Below, one piece after another: positions 8,334 through 17,603 of a stretch of 64,000 bases of DNA. The notes under the pieces were generated by a model. It was not told where the DNA came from and did not search any database. It saw nothing but the letters and a program-made list of their open reading frames with translations. Within the stretch, counting starts at the first letter, position 1. Each line of letters opens with the position of its first letter. The DNA is taken from assembly GCF_009932725.1 (NCBI RefSeq), contig NZ_BLJU01000006.1, positions 35,807-99,806 on the forward strand, in the 5' to 3' direction. This DNA comes from Pseudomonas yangonensis. GTDB lineage: Bacteria > Pseudomonadota > Gammaproteobacteria > Pseudomonadales > Pseudomonadaceae. Both the position numbers and the translations under genes were made by a program.

Positions 8334-10235
8334 TCACGTTGCGAAATGGATGCGATGGCCTACCGCGTAGCCTGCCAGGCGCTCACCGATGGCCTCAGCC
8401 AATGCCCGATCCTGGCTTGGCAGATGAATGTGAGCCAGTTGACCGGCCTTGTCGTCGCTCAGCACTTCGACCCGTGCGCCAGGATGCAGCTCGCCGACGG
8501 CGGCCTGGTAGACACGGGCGATGGCGTCGAAGCGCAACGCCGGTTTGAAGGTCTTGCCCACCGCGGTGAGCGGAATGGCGTCGATGATCCATGCATTCTT
8601 GGGGATTGCGGCGCGCTCGGGAATGTGTGCGGCGGCATGCTCCAGCAGTTCCGCTTCGCTGGCCTGGCTGCCTGGTTTGAGCTGCACGTAGACCACCGGC
8701 AGCTCGCCGGCCTTTTCGTCCGGCTTGCCGACGGCCGCCGCCATGGCCACGGCCGGGTGCTTGTGCAGGGCTTCCTCGATCATCTGCGGATCGATGTTGT
8801 GGCCGCCACGGATGATCAGATCCTTGCTGCGACCGGTCAGCCAGATATAGCCATCGGCATCGACGCGGCCGAGATCACCTGTGTTGAACCAGTCGCCATC
8901 GACCCAGATGCCGGCATTCTTGCTGGCCTGCAGATAACCTCTGAATACCGTGGCGCCACGGATGCACAGGTTGCCGATCTCGTTGGGCGCGGCGTCGCGC
9001 TGATAGCGACCCTGATCGTCGAGCATCTTGATGCGCACTTCACAGTAAGGCATCGGCAGGCCGATCGAGCCCGGACGGCGCTCACCGGCCGGCGGGTTGG
9101 CGCAGCTGCCGCAGGTACCTTCGGTCAGGCCGTAGCCCTCGATCAGGGTCAGGCCGGTCTTGGCCTCGAACTGGCGGATCAGCTCGACAGGCATCGGCGC
9201 GGCGCCGCACAGCGCGTATTTCAGCGAGGACAGGTCATGGCCCTCGCTGGGCACCTGCAGCAGGCCGGCATAGATGGTGGGCACGCCGCTGAAGAAGCTG
9301 ACCTTGTGGCGTTCGATCACCTTCCAGAAATTGCCGATCAGCGTGGTGTTGCGGTAGCCCTGTGGGGTGGCCAGCAGCACCTCGGCGCCGCCGATGAAGG
9401 CCGCCAGGCCGGTGACGATCACGCCGTTGACGTGAAACAGCGGCAGGCCGCAGAGCGTCACGTCACCGACGCCGAAGCGGGTCACCAGGTTCATGCTGTA
9501 GGCCATGGCCACTTCGTTGCCGTGGCTGTGTGGCGCCAGTTTCGGCGTGCCGGTGGTGCCTCCGGTATGGAAGTAGCTGGCGATGTCCTCGGGCAGGATG
9601 TTACGGCCACTTTCCAGGCGGTCGGCGGGGCAGGCCGCGATGGCCTCGTCGAAGTCCAGCACGCCGTCGGGCAGGGGGCCGCGCTGGGCCTTGAGTGCAC
9701 TGCGCTGGGGTTCCGGCAGCAGGTTGGCCAGGTCCACGCAGAGAATCGCCTTGAGCGCCGGTAACCGATCACGCAAGGCATCGACCTTGTCCCACAGGTC
9801 GGTGCCGGGGAAGGGGGCCAGGGTTACCAGCAGTTCGGAGTCGGAGGCGTGGATCAGTTCGGCGATGTGCTCGGGATCGAGCAGCGGGTTGATTGCATTG
9901 ACGATCCCGGCCGCTTCGCCGCCCCAGATGGTGTAGTGGGTCTGCGGCAGGTTTGGCAGCAGGAAGGACACCGCCTTGCCCGGGCGCAAGCCCAGACGAT
10001 GGAAGGCGTTGGCGGTTTGAGTGACCTTGCCGAGCAGCTCGGCATAGCTCAGGCGCAGCGGTGTTTCTTCCCCCGTACCCTGGAGGATGAACGACAGTGC
10101 CGGTGCATCCGGATAGGTCTGTGCCGTGCGGCGGATCAGCTCGAAGGTGCTGCTGGGTAGATCGCGCTCGCTCAACGGCGTGCTTTCGATCTGCTCGATA
10201 TCCTGCAGGGTACGAATCAGGGGCGCTGTGCTCAT
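8334..10235 (-). CDS. Acyl-CoA synthetase (AMP-dependent ligase)
   Basis: This 633-residue ANL-superfamily enzyme activates a carboxylic acid to its acyl-CoA via an acyl-adenylate. The phosphate-binding loop is YFHTGGTTGTPK. The A5-type motif is EGYGLTEGT, the hinge region is DWFNTGDLGRVDADGYIWLTGRSKDLIIRGG, and the catalytic lysine lies in TAVGKTFKPALR. The length includes an extra ~80-residue C-terminal tail after the catalytic lysine, seen in a subgroup of these ligases. It starts 24 bases after the carboxylesterase stop, so the two probably form an operon that releases an acid and activates it. The specific substrate is not evident. Confidence 0.9.
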   Translation of the reverse strand: MSTAPLIRTLQDIEQIESTPLSERDLPSSTFELIRRTAQTYPDAPALSFILQGTGEETPLRLSYAELLGKVTQTANAFHRLGLRPGKAVSFLLPNLPQTHYTIWGGEAAGIVNAINPLLDPEHIAELIHASDSELLVTLAPFPGTDLWDKVDALRDRLPALKAILCVDLANLLPEPQRSALKAQRGPLPDGVLDFDEAIAACPADRLESGRNILPEDIASYFHTGGTTGTPKLAPHSHGNEVAMAYSMNLVTRFGVGDVTLCGLPLFHVNGVIVTGLAAFIGGAEVLLATPQGYRNTTLIGNFWKVIERHKVSFFSGVPTIYAGLLQVPSEGHDLSSLKYALCGAAPMPVELIRQFEAKTGLTLIEGYGLTEGTCGSCANPPAGERRPGSIGLPMPYCEVRIKMLDDQGRYQRDAAPNEIGNLCIRGATVFRGYLQASKNAGIWVDGDWFNTGDLGRVDADGYIWLTGRSKDLIIRGGHNIDPQMIEEALHKHPAVAMAAAVGKPDEKAGELPVVYVQLKPGSQASEAELLEHAAAHIPERAAIPKNAWIIDAIPLTAVGKTFKPALRFDAIARVYQAAVGELHPGARVEVLSDDKAGQLAHIHLPSQDRALAEAIGERLAGYAVGHRIHFAT

Positions 10236-10259
10236 TTATCGTGCATCTCTTCGGTTCGG

Positions 10260-10979
<720 letters not shown>

Positions 10980-11055
10980 CTAATCTGTGAATAAGTTGTC
11001 GCACGGGTGAATCTTTTGCTCTTGACCCTGCCGCATACGGCACTTCGCCATGTGC

Positions 11056-11071
11056 TGGTACGAGGCTTGCT
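11056..11071 (+). promoter_or_regulatory. Sigma-54 (-24/-12) promoter of the aap operon
   Basis: The sequence TGGTACGAGGCTTGCT matches the RpoN consensus TGGYAC-N5-TTGCW, with the essential GG (11057-11058) and GC (11069-11070) exactly ten bases apart. It points toward aapJ, so transcription would start near 11082 and leave a leader of roughly 320 nt. Sigma-54 control fits a glutamate/aspartate-type transporter under nitrogen or carbon/nitrogen two-component control. The activator is inference. Confidence 0.75.
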
Positions 11072-11397
11072 ATGGCTCATCCGAACTGACGACGCGGTGC
11101 GCCAACGGTAACACTGTGCCATTGCACGCCGCTCAACAGGCGGGAATCTGCTGTGTGGGGTTCCTAACCAGACCGTCGGGGCGATCCACGCCCAGACGGG
11201 TGACGATCCGTCTCAGGCCCGTTCAACCGATGGGCAGGGTAGGAGCAGTTGGCCAGCAGAGGGTAATGCCGACTAGACTCCTGCCTGACGTTCGCACTTC
11301 TCGTCGATACCGTTGCTGCCAGCGGATCGCGTGCCTCAAAAGGGTAGGGAAGGCGGACGGAGACTCCAACACAACAAGAGCAAACTGGAGGTTTTTG
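11072..11397 (+). other. Long 5' leader of aapJ, no gene seen
   Basis: The 478 bases between the carboxylesterase start and aapJ hold no convincing gene. Upstream of the sigma-54 site is a perfect GGGGCGCGCCCC palindrome (10954-10965) and a TGGTGCG..GCGCA stretch near 10934 that could be part of an activator site. Downstream lies this leader, ending in the strong TGGAGG ribosome-binding site 6-7 bases before ATG 11398. I could not identify a riboswitch or leader peptide; a second promoter closer to aapJ is possible. Confidence 0.5.
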
Positions 11398-12426
11398 ATG
11401 AAGATGGTGAAATCCACCCTGGCTGTGCTGACCACCGCAGCTGTGCTCGGTGTCAGTGGCTTCGCTCAGGCAGGCGCCACCCTGGATGCGGTGCAGAAGA
11501 AAGGCTTCGTGCAGTGCGGTATCAGCGACGGTCTGCCAGGTTTTTCCTACGCCGATGCAAAAGGCAATTACATGGGCCTCGACGTCGACGTCTGCCGCGC
11601 TGTTGCAGCCGCGGTTTTCGGTGATGCCAGCAAGGTCAAGTACAGCCCGCTGACCGCCAAGGAGCGCTTTACCGCGCTGCAGTCCGGCGAAGTCGACATC
11701 CTGTCGCGTAACACCACCTGGACCAGCTCGCGCGATGCGGCCCTGGGCCTGAACTTCACCGGCGTGACCTACTACGACGGTCAGGGCTTTCTGGTGAACA
11801 AGAAGCTGGGGGTTTCCAGCGCCAAGGAACTGGACGGCGCTACCGTGTGCATCCAGGCCGGTACCACCACCGAGCTGAACCTCTCCGACTACTTCCGTGC
11901 CAACGGCATGAAGTACACGCCCATTACCTACGATACCTCCGACGAGAGCGCCAAGTCGGTCGAAGCCGGTCGTTGCGACGTGCTGACCTCCGACCAGTCG
12001 CAGTTGTACGCACAGCGCATCAAGCTGGCCAACCCGGACGACTACGTCGTGCTGCCGGAAGTCATCTCCAAGGAGCCGCTCGGCCCGTCCGTTCGTCAGG
12101 GTGACGAGGAGTGGTTCGACATCGTGCGCTGGACCCTGTTTGCCATGGTCAATGCCGAAGAACTGGGCGTGACCTCGGCCAACGTCGAGGAAACCGCCAA
12201 GAACACCAAGAACCCGGACGTAGCCCGTCTGCTGGGTACCGAAGGTGAGTTCGGCAAAGACCTCAAGCTGCCGAAAGACTGGGCAGTGCAGATCGTCAAG
12301 CAAGTCGGTAACTACGGCGAGACTTTCGACCGCAACGTCGGTGCCGGCAGCGAGCTGAAGATCGAGCGTGGTCTCAACGCCCTCTGGAACAAGGGTGGTC
12401 TGCAATACGCACCGCCGGTGCGTTGA
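11398..12426 (+). CDS. aapJ: General L-amino-acid ABC transporter, periplasmic binding protein AapJ
   Basis: This 342-residue protein has a Sec signal peptide (MKMVKSTLAVLTTAAVLGVSGFAQA, cleavage before GATLD) and a family-3 solute-binding fold. The opening VQCGISDGLPGFSYAD and GLDVDVCRAVAAAVFGD are typical of AapJ/BztA-type binding proteins for polar amino acids such as glutamate, aspartate and glutamine. It delivers substrate to the AapQ/AapM permease pair. TGGAGG before ATG fixes the start; longer in-frame extensions upstream lack this. It is first in the aapJQMP operon behind the sigma-54 site, and a 28-bp palindrome follows its stop. Confidence 0.92.
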   Translation: MKMVKSTLAVLTTAAVLGVSGFAQAGATLDAVQKKGFVQCGISDGLPGFSYADAKGNYMGLDVDVCRAVAAAVFGDASKVKYSPLTAKERFTALQSGEVDILSRNTTWTSSRDAALGLNFTGVTYYDGQGFLVNKKLGVSSAKELDGATVCIQAGTTTELNLSDYFRANGMKYTPITYDTSDESAKSVEAGRCDVLTSDQSQLYAQRIKLANPDDYVVLPEVISKEPLGPSVRQGDEEWFDIVRWTLFAMVNAEELGVTSANVEETAKNTKNPDVARLLGTEGEFGKDLKLPKDWAVQIVKQVGNYGETFDRNVGAGSELKIERGLNALWNKGGLQYAPPVR

Positions 12427-12432
12427 CCGTCC

Positions 12433-12460
12433 ACAGCGGCAGACCTAGGTCTGCCGCTGT
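12433..12460 (+). terminator. Perfect 28-bp palindrome between aapJ and aapQ
   Basis: Bases 12433-12446 (ACAGCGGCAGACCT) are the exact reverse complement of 12447-12460. The RNA would form a G+C-rich stem. The following CGTTTCCGATT is a poor T-tract, so it is more likely a partial terminator or a 3' stabiliser that raises aapJ mRNA over the permease genes than a full stop. Confidence 0.7.
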
Positions 12461-12522
12461 CGTTTCCGATTAAGTGAACTCCGGCCTGATTGTGTGCGGC
12501 CGGGGCTTCCGTGAGGGTTGTC

Positions 12523-13707
12523 ATGCATACGACTGCTAATGCCCCGCGCCCGCGAGGATCGCTTCTCAACGATCCGCAGGTGCGCGCCTGGGCTTTCCAG
12601 ATCATTGCCGTTGTCGCTGTCGTGGCGCTCGGCTGGTTTCTCTTCCAGAACACCCAGGCCAACCTGGAGAAGCGCGGGATCATTTCCGGCTTCGCTTTCC
12701 TCAACAACAGCGCCGGTTTCGGTATCGCCCAGCACCTGATCGACTACAGCGAAAGCGATAGTTACGGGCGCGTGTTCCTGATCGGCCTGCTCAATACCCT
12801 GCTGGTGTCCTTCATTGGCATTGTGCTGGCCTCCATTCTCGGCTTCGCGCTGGGCGTGGCACGGCTGTCGCCGAACTGGCTGATCAGCAAGCTGGCCACC
12901 GTCTATATCGAGATCTTCCGCAACATTCCGCCGCTGCTGCAGATCCTCTTCTGGTACTTCGCGGTCTTCCTGGCCCTGCCTGGGCCGCGGCAGAGCCTGG
13001 ATGTCGGTGAAACCTTCTTCCTCAACAGCCGCGGTCTGTACATGCCGGCGCCGAGTCCTTCGGAGAGCTTCGGGCTGTTCACCCTGGTCCTGCTGGCCAC
13101 CATCGTCGGCATCATCGCCCTGGGGCGCTGGGCCAAGCAGCGCCGCGAAGCCACCGGCAAGATATTCCCGCTGCTGTGGACGTCGCTGGCGCTGATCGTC
13201 GTCGTTCCCGGTCTGACCGTGCTCGTCGCCGGCAACCCGCTGGTGTGGAGCGTGCCGGAACTGACCGGTTTCAACTTCCGCGGCGGCTGGGTGATGATCC
13301 CGGAGCTCATGGCGCTGACCCTGGCGTTGACCATCTATACCGCGGCCTTCATCGCCGAGAACGTGCGCTCGGGGATCATGGCGGTCAGCCATGGCCAGAC
13401 CGAAGCCGCGCGCTCGTTGGGGCTGCGCTCGGGCGTCACCCTGCGCCTGGTGATCATCCCGCAGGCACTGCGCGTGATCATCCCGCCGCTGACCAGCCAG
13501 TACCTCAATCTGACGAAGAACTCCTCGCTGGCTGCCGGTATTGGCTACCCCGACATGGTCTCGCTGTTCGCCGGCACGGTGCTCAACCAGACCGGCCAGG
13601 CGATCGAGGTGATCGCCATCACCATGAGCGTCTATCTGGCCATTAGCATCAGCATTTCCCTGCTGATGAACTGGTACAACAAGCGCATCGCGCTGACCGA
13701 GCGGTAA
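12523..13707 (+). CDS. aapQ: Amino-acid ABC transporter permease AapQ
   Basis: This 394-residue inner-membrane permease is the larger type found in Aap/Bzt systems. A first TM helix follows QVRAWAFQIIAVVAVVALGWFLF. The HisMQ-type domain starts around RVFLIGLLNTLLVSFIGIVLASILGFALGVARLS. The C-terminal part holds the EAA loop (GQTEAARSLGLRSG...IIPQALRVIIPP), which contacts the ATPase. ATG 12523 has GAGGG five bases upstream; TTG/GTG codons further 5' are in frame but less likely. It ends 9 bases before aapM. Confidence 0.92.
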   Translation: MHTTANAPRPRGSLLNDPQVRAWAFQIIAVVAVVALGWFLFQNTQANLEKRGIISGFAFLNNSAGFGIAQHLIDYSESDSYGRVFLIGLLNTLLVSFIGIVLASILGFALGVARLSPNWLISKLATVYIEIFRNIPPLLQILFWYFAVFLALPGPRQSLDVGETFFLNSRGLYMPAPSPSESFGLFTLVLLATIVGIIALGRWAKQRREATGKIFPLLWTSLALIVVVPGLTVLVAGNPLVWSVPELTGFNFRGGWVMIPELMALTLALTIYTAAFIAENVRSGIMAVSHGQTEAARSLGLRSGVTLRLVIIPQALRVIIPPLTSQYLNLTKNSSLAAGIGYPDMVSLFAGTVLNQTGQAIEVIAITMSVYLAISISISLLMNWYNKRIALTER

Positions 13708-13716
13708 GGAGCAGCC

Positions 13717-14814
13717 ATGCAGACTCATACATTCAAACCGGACCTGCCACCGCCGCGCATGAGCGTTGGCGTGCTGGGCTGGCTCAAGGCCAATCTGTTC
13801 TCCAGCTGGTTCAACAGCCTGTTGACCCTGTTCGCGCTTTACCTGATCTGGCTGGTTGTGCCGCCGCTACTGCAGTGGGCGATCATCGATGCCGACTGGG
13901 TCGGCAGTACCCGCGCCGACTGTACCCAGTCAGGCGCCTGCTGGGTGTTCATTCAGCAGCGCTTCGGCCAGTTCATGTATGGCTTCTATCCTGGCGAGCT
14001 GCGCTGGCGGGTGGATGCTACCTTGTGGTTGGCCATTATCGGTGCGGCCCCGCTGTTCGTTCCGCAAATGCCGCGCAAGGCGCTCTACGGCTTGGCATTC
14101 TTGGTGATCTATCCGGTAATCGCCTGGTGCCTGCTGCATGGCGGCGTGTTCGGCCTCAGCGTGGTGCCCACCAGCCGCTGGGGGGGCCTGATGCTGACGT
14201 TGGTGATCGCCTACGTCGGTATCACCGGCGCCTTGCCGCTGGGTATCCTGCTGGCGCTGGGGCGACGTTCGAACCTGCCGGCGATCAAGGTCATCTGCGT
14301 CACCTTCATCGAGTTCTGGCGCGGTGTGCCACTGATCACCGTGCTGTTCATGTCGTCGGTGATGCTGCCGTTGTTCCTGCCCGAAGGCATGCACTTCGAC
14401 AAGCTGATGCGTGCACTGATTGGAGTGATCCTGTTCCAGTCCGCCTATATCGCCGAGGTGGTGCGCGGCGGTCTGCAGGCCATTCCCAAGGGCCAGTACG
14501 AGGCGGCTGCGGCGATGGGCCTGGGCTACTGGCGGATGATGGGCCTGGTGATCCTGCCGCAGGCGCTCAAGCTGGTGATCCCGGGCATCGTCAACGTCTT
14601 CATCGCCCTGTTCAAGGACACCAGTCTGGTGATCATCATCGGCCTGTTCGATCTGCTCAACAGCATCAAACAGGCGACCACCGACCCGGCCTGGCTGGGT
14701 ATGGCCACCGAGGGCTACGTGTTCGCGGCGCTGGTCTTCTGGATTTTCTGTTTCGGCATGTCCCGCTATTCGCTCCATCTGGAGCGGAAGCTGGATACCG
14801 GCCACAAGCGTTAG
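13717..14814 (+). CDS. aapM: Amino-acid ABC transporter permease AapM
   Basis: This 365-residue integral inner-membrane protein is the partner of AapQ. It has an N-terminal TM (LLTLFALYLIWLVVPPLLQWAII), further TMs around residues 105-150, and a BPD-transporter domain with the EAA loop GQYEAAAAMGLGYWRMMGLVILPQALKLVIPG. KDTSLVIIIGLFDLL is the usual family ending. AAGGAG lies 5-7 bases before ATG. A repeat element separates it from aapP. Confidence 0.92.
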   Translation: MQTHTFKPDLPPPRMSVGVLGWLKANLFSSWFNSLLTLFALYLIWLVVPPLLQWAIIDADWVGSTRADCTQSGACWVFIQQRFGQFMYGFYPGELRWRVDATLWLAIIGAAPLFVPQMPRKALYGLAFLVIYPVIAWCLLHGGVFGLSVVPTSRWGGLMLTLVIAYVGITGALPLGILLALGRRSNLPAIKVICVTFIEFWRGVPLITVLFMSSVMLPLFLPEGMHFDKLMRALIGVILFQSAYIAEVVRGGLQAIPKGQYEAAAAMGLGYWRMMGLVILPQALKLVIPGIVNVFIALFKDTSLVIIIGLFDLLNSIKQATTDPAWLGMATEGYVFAALVFWIFCFGMSRYSLHLERKLDTGHKR

Positions 14815-14840
14815 GAGTTGATCAGTATTTGCTGCGCGTC

Positions 14841-14923
14841 GGCCAGGCGGCGTTGAAAACATTCTCGGAATGCTCACGTACAACAGTACGCCCCGCTCCC
14901 TCGAATGTTTTCGCCTTGCCTGG
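14841..14923. repeat. Imperfect inverted repeat element inside the aap operon (aapM-aapP gap)
   Basis: GGCCAGGC...AAAACATTC on the left mirrors GAATGTTTTCGCCTTGCCTGGC on the right, with an inner hairpin CGTAC-AACA-GTACG (14877-14890). It resembles the intergenic repeats common in Pseudomonas and shares words (GTTGAAAAC / GTTAAAAAC, AATGCTCA..TACA, GTTTTCGC) with the larger element at 44021-44249. It may alter the AapP:permease ratio. Confidence 0.7.
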
Positions 14924-14970
14924 CTCTAGCTCGCTAAATCCTGAATCGAGCCCTCGAGAGGAATGAATTT

Positions 14971-15732
14971 ATGAGTGAAGCAATCAAGCAGCCCAGCGCC
15001 GAGCCGATGATCCTGCTGCAGGGCGTGAACAAGTGGTACGGCCAGTTCCACGTGCTCAAGGACATCAATCTCAGCGTGCAACCGGGTGAGCGCATCGTGT
15101 TGTGCGGGCCGTCCGGCTCGGGCAAGTCCACCACCATTCGCTGCATCAACCGTCTGGAAGAGCACCAGCAGGGGCGCATCGTGGTCGATGGCACCGAGCT
15201 GACCAGCGACCTCAAGCACATCGAGGCGATCCGCCGCGAAGTGGGCATGGTGTTCCAGCACTTCAACCTGTTCCCGCACCTGACCGTGCTGCAGAACTGC
15301 ACCCTGGCGCCGATGTGGGTGCGCAAGATGCCCAGGCGTCAGGCCGAGGAAATCGCCATGCACTTTCTCGAGCGTGTGCGCATTCCCGAGCAGGCCCACA
15401 AGTTTCCCGGGCAGCTCTCCGGTGGTCAGCAGCAGCGTGTGGCGATTGCCCGTGCGCTGTGCATGAAACCGAAGATCATGCTGTTCGACGAGCCGACCTC
15501 GGCTCTCGACCCGGAGATGGTGAAAGAGGTGCTCGACACCATGATCGGTCTGGCCGAAGACGGCATGACCATGCTCTGCGTGACCCACGAGATGGGCTTC
15601 GCCCGGACCGTGGCCAACCGGGTGATCTTCATGGACAAGGGCGAAATCGTCGAGCAGGCCGAGCCCAACACCTTCTTCACCAACCCGCAGAACGAGCGCA
15701 CCAAGCTGTTCCTCAGCCAGATCCTGCACTGA
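14971..15732 (+). CDS. aapP: Amino-acid ABC transporter ATP-binding protein AapP
   Basis: The 253-residue ATPase energises import through AapQM. It has Walker [11 protein letters not shown]-loop [13 protein letters not shown] signature [15 protein letters not shown], Walker [15 protein letters not shown] and switch histidine in [15 protein letters not shown] about 10 bases upstream marks ATG 14971. It is last in the operon, separated from aapM by a repeat element, and followed by a strong terminator. Confidence 0.95.
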   Translation: MSEAIKQPSAEPMILLQGVNKWYGQFHVLKDINLSVQPGERIVLCGPSGSGKSTTIRCINRLEEHQQGRIVVDGTELTSDLKHIEAIRREVGMVFQHFNLFPHLTVLQNCTLAPMWVRKMPRRQAEEIAMHFLERVRIPEQAHKFPGQLSGGQQQRVAIARALCMKPKIMLFDEPTSALDPEMVKEVLDTMIGLAEDGMTMLCVTHEMGFARTVANRVIFMDKGEIVEQAEPNTFFTNPQNERTKLFLSQILH

Positions 15733-15754
15733 GTCGGCGTTGCGTTGTGGATCG

Positions 15755-15777
15755 GGGAGCCTTCGGGCTCCCTTTTT
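15755..15777 (+). terminator. Rho-independent terminator of the aap operon
   Basis: GGGAGCC, UUCG tetraloop, GGCTCCC, then TTTTTC. It starts 22 bases after the aapP stop. Confidence 0.93.
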
Positions 15778-15819
15778 CTTTGCAGGTGCGGCTCTATCCG
15801 GCGGCTATGCCGCCAATCT

Positions 15820-15893
15820 GTAGGAGCGGCGCCCCCGCCGCGAACCGGGGCGGCGCTGACAGGAAAAGCTTCGCCCCGAGGCGGGGCTCCTAC
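15820..15893. repeat. REP-type palindromic pair (GTAGGAGCGGC ... GGGGCTCCTAC)
   Basis: Terminal GTAGGAGC and GCTCCTAC enclose inner G+C-rich hairpins. This is a typical Pseudomonas REP doublet lying between the convergent aapP and AraC-type regulator genes. A smaller hairpin, CCGGCGGCTATGCCGCC, sits just left of it. Confidence 0.85.
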
Positions 15894-15938
15894 GAAAAGT
15901 CGCTTTGATTGGCATCAGCCTTCGGACACCTTGGGTGC

Positions 15939-16880
15939 CTAGTGGCGTCGCATGCGCTTGCGAAAGGCGCCGGGCGTCTCGCCGCACAGCTGTTTGAAAC
16001 GCTTGGCGAAGGTGGCGCGGTCGGCGAACCCGACTTCGCTGGCAATCTGCTCCAGCGACTGCGTCGAGTCGGCCAGCGCCTGTTGCGCGACGCTGACGCG
16101 CAGGCGCTGCAGATAGTCGCCTGGCGTCAGCCCGGTGGCCTGCTTGAAACGGCGCAGCAGGGTGCGCGCCGAGCAATGGGCCTGCTGCGCCAGGCGATTG
16201 AGGTCGATGGCCTCGGCATGGTGCTCGCGTAGCCAGGCCAGCAGCGGTGCCAGTGTCTTGTCTTCGCTGCTGGGTAGCAGCGGAGCGAAGCGTGTCTGCG
16301 TGCCGCGCTGGCGCTCGATCACCATGGTGCTGGCCACCTGTTGCGCCAGCCATTCGCCGGCATGCCGGGCGATCAGGTGCAGGCACAGGTCGAGCCCGGC
16401 CTGGGCGCCACCGGAGCAGAACAGCGGCCCATCTTCGGTCAGCAGCAGGTCGCTGCGCAGTTTCACCTGGGGAAAATGGCGGGAGAAGGCCTCGGCCAGT
16501 GCCCAGTGGGTGGTCGCCTGGCGACCATCGAGCAGGCCGGCGGCGGCGAGCAGGAAGGCGCTGCTACACAGGCTCGCTACCTGTTGCCGGTCGCGTCGGG
16601 CCAGCCAGGGCAGGAGCTCGGCGTTGCTTTCGAGGGTCTTGCTGATGGCGCTGCCGGTGGCCGGCACGATCAGCAGGTCGGCCTGTTCGGCCAACTGCAG
16701 ACCGCCGTCGACCCGGATCTGGGCGAACTCCAACTGCACCGGCTGGCCATCGAGGCTGAAGCGCTCCAGCCTGAAGCAGGCTGTGCCGGCCAGGCGATTG
16801 GCCAGGCTGAAGGCGTCCTGCGCCATGCTCAGGCTGGAGCAGACGGTTTGCGGGCAAACGTAAAGGGCGATGCGCAGCAT
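15939..16880 (-). CDS. GlxA-type transcriptional regulator (DJ-1/PfpI domain + AraC HTH)
   Basis: A 313-residue DNA-binding regulator. Residues ~3-165 form a class-I glutamine-amidotransferase-like (DJ-1/PfpI) domain, with the elbow Cys in VASLCSSAFLLAAAGLLDG and the later FCSGG segment. Residues ~215-313 carry two AraC helix-turn-helices (RLAQQAHCSARTLLRRFKQATG and EQIASEVGFADRATFAKRFKQLCGETPGAFR). Such proteins often control carnitine, choline or amino-acid catabolism; the inducer here is unknown. It is divergent from the SnoaL-like gene at 17032, its likely target, with a palindrome between them. Confidence 0.92.
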   Translation of the reverse strand: MLRIALYVCPQTVCSSLSMAQDAFSLANRLAGTACFRLERFSLDGQPVQLEFAQIRVDGGLQLAEQADLLIVPATGSAISKTLESNAELLPWLARRDRQQVASLCSSAFLLAAAGLLDGRQATTHWALAEAFSRHFPQVKLRSDLLLTEDGPLFCSGGAQAGLDLCLHLIARHAGEWLAQQVASTMVIERQRGTQTRFAPLLPSSEDKTLAPLLAWLREHHAEAIDLNRLAQQAHCSARTLLRRFKQATGLTPGDYLQRLRVSVAQQALADSTQSLEQIASEVGFADRATFAKRFKQLCGETPGAFRKRMRRH

Positions 16881-16900
16881 GGAAATGGCTCTTACATGGA

Positions 16901-16943
16901 TTGGCGATTATTGACACAAAGTTGTCTTTGTAGCCAATCGCCA
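16901..16943. promoter_or_regulatory. Nested palindromes in the regulator/SnoaL-like intergenic region
   Basis: Inner inverted repeat ACAAAG-TTGT-CTTTGT (16916-16931) lies inside an outer GGCGATT (16903-16909) / AATCGCC (16936-16942) pair. A TTGACA starts at 16911. This is a candidate operator for the divergent GlxA-type regulator. The binding protein is inference. Confidence 0.45.
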
Positions 16944-17031
16944 TCGTACCCTCCGGCGCACACACTAGGCGGCATTCACCGACGCAGCGCAGTCACTGCC
17001 GTCATCACCGACAGTCACGCAGGAGCGAATC

Positions 17032-17502
17032 ATGAACCACCCCAACGCCGATCTACTCCAGCGTTTCTACAGCGCCTTCCAGAAGCTCGATGCCGAAACC
17101 ATGGCGGCCTGTTACGCCGAGGATGTGCGTTTCTCCGACCCGGTCTTCACCGGCCTGCGCGGCGACGAGGCAGGGGATATGTGGCGCATGCTCTGCAGCC
17201 GTGCCGAAGACTTTTCGCTGACGTTCGACTCGGTGCACGCAGACGGCCATGCCGGCAGCGCGCGTTGGATCGCTCGCTACCGTTTCAGCGCCACTGGTCG
17301 TCAGGTGATCAATCACATTCAGGCACGCTTCGTGTTTCGCGACGGGCTGATCGTCGAGCACCGCGACCACTTCGATCTGTGGCGCTGGGCGCGTCAGGCG
17401 CTCGGTGGCAAAGGGCTGCTATTGGGCTGGGCGCCACCGGTTCAGGCGGCCATTCGTCGACAGGCGGCACGCGCTCTGGCCCAATTCCGCGCTTCGCGCT
17501 GA
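17032..17502 (+). CDS. SnoaL-like / NTF2-fold protein
   Basis: A 156-residue cytosolic protein with the cone-shaped NTF2/SnoaL fold. The N-terminal helix LLQRFYSAFQKLDAETMAACYAEDVRFSDPVF is diagnostic, followed by sheet strands ending RDGLIVEHRDHFDLWRWARQALGGKG. Family members include ketosteroid-isomerase-like enzymes and many orphan proteins. The acidic residues are present but the reaction is unknown. AGGAG lies 7 bases before ATG. It is divergent from the GlxA-type regulator, which may control it. Confidence 0.82.
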   Translation: MNHPNADLLQRFYSAFQKLDAETMAACYAEDVRFSDPVFTGLRGDEAGDMWRMLCSRAEDFSLTFDSVHADGHAGSARWIARYRFSATGRQVINHIQARFVFRDGLIVEHRDHFDLWRWARQALGGKGLLLGWAPPVQAAIRRQAARALAQFRASR

Positions 17503-17603
17503 GGCGGGCGAAGGAACGCAGTGGTAGGCTACTCGGTCTTAGCCTTCAATAACGAGAGTGCGCACATGGGGTGCCGCACCTCCACTGCCAATCGAGACCT
17601 GCC

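Noticed and set aside
8310..9764. Plus-strand 484-residue reading frame opposite the acyl-CoA synthetase
   Set aside because: Runs antisense to a gene with all ANL motifs; no domain or ribosome-binding site of its own.
11164..13728. Minus-strand reading frames of 413 and 427 residues opposite aapJ and aapQ
   Set aside because: Low-complexity Gly/Gln/Arg/His-rich translations opposite clear transporter genes.
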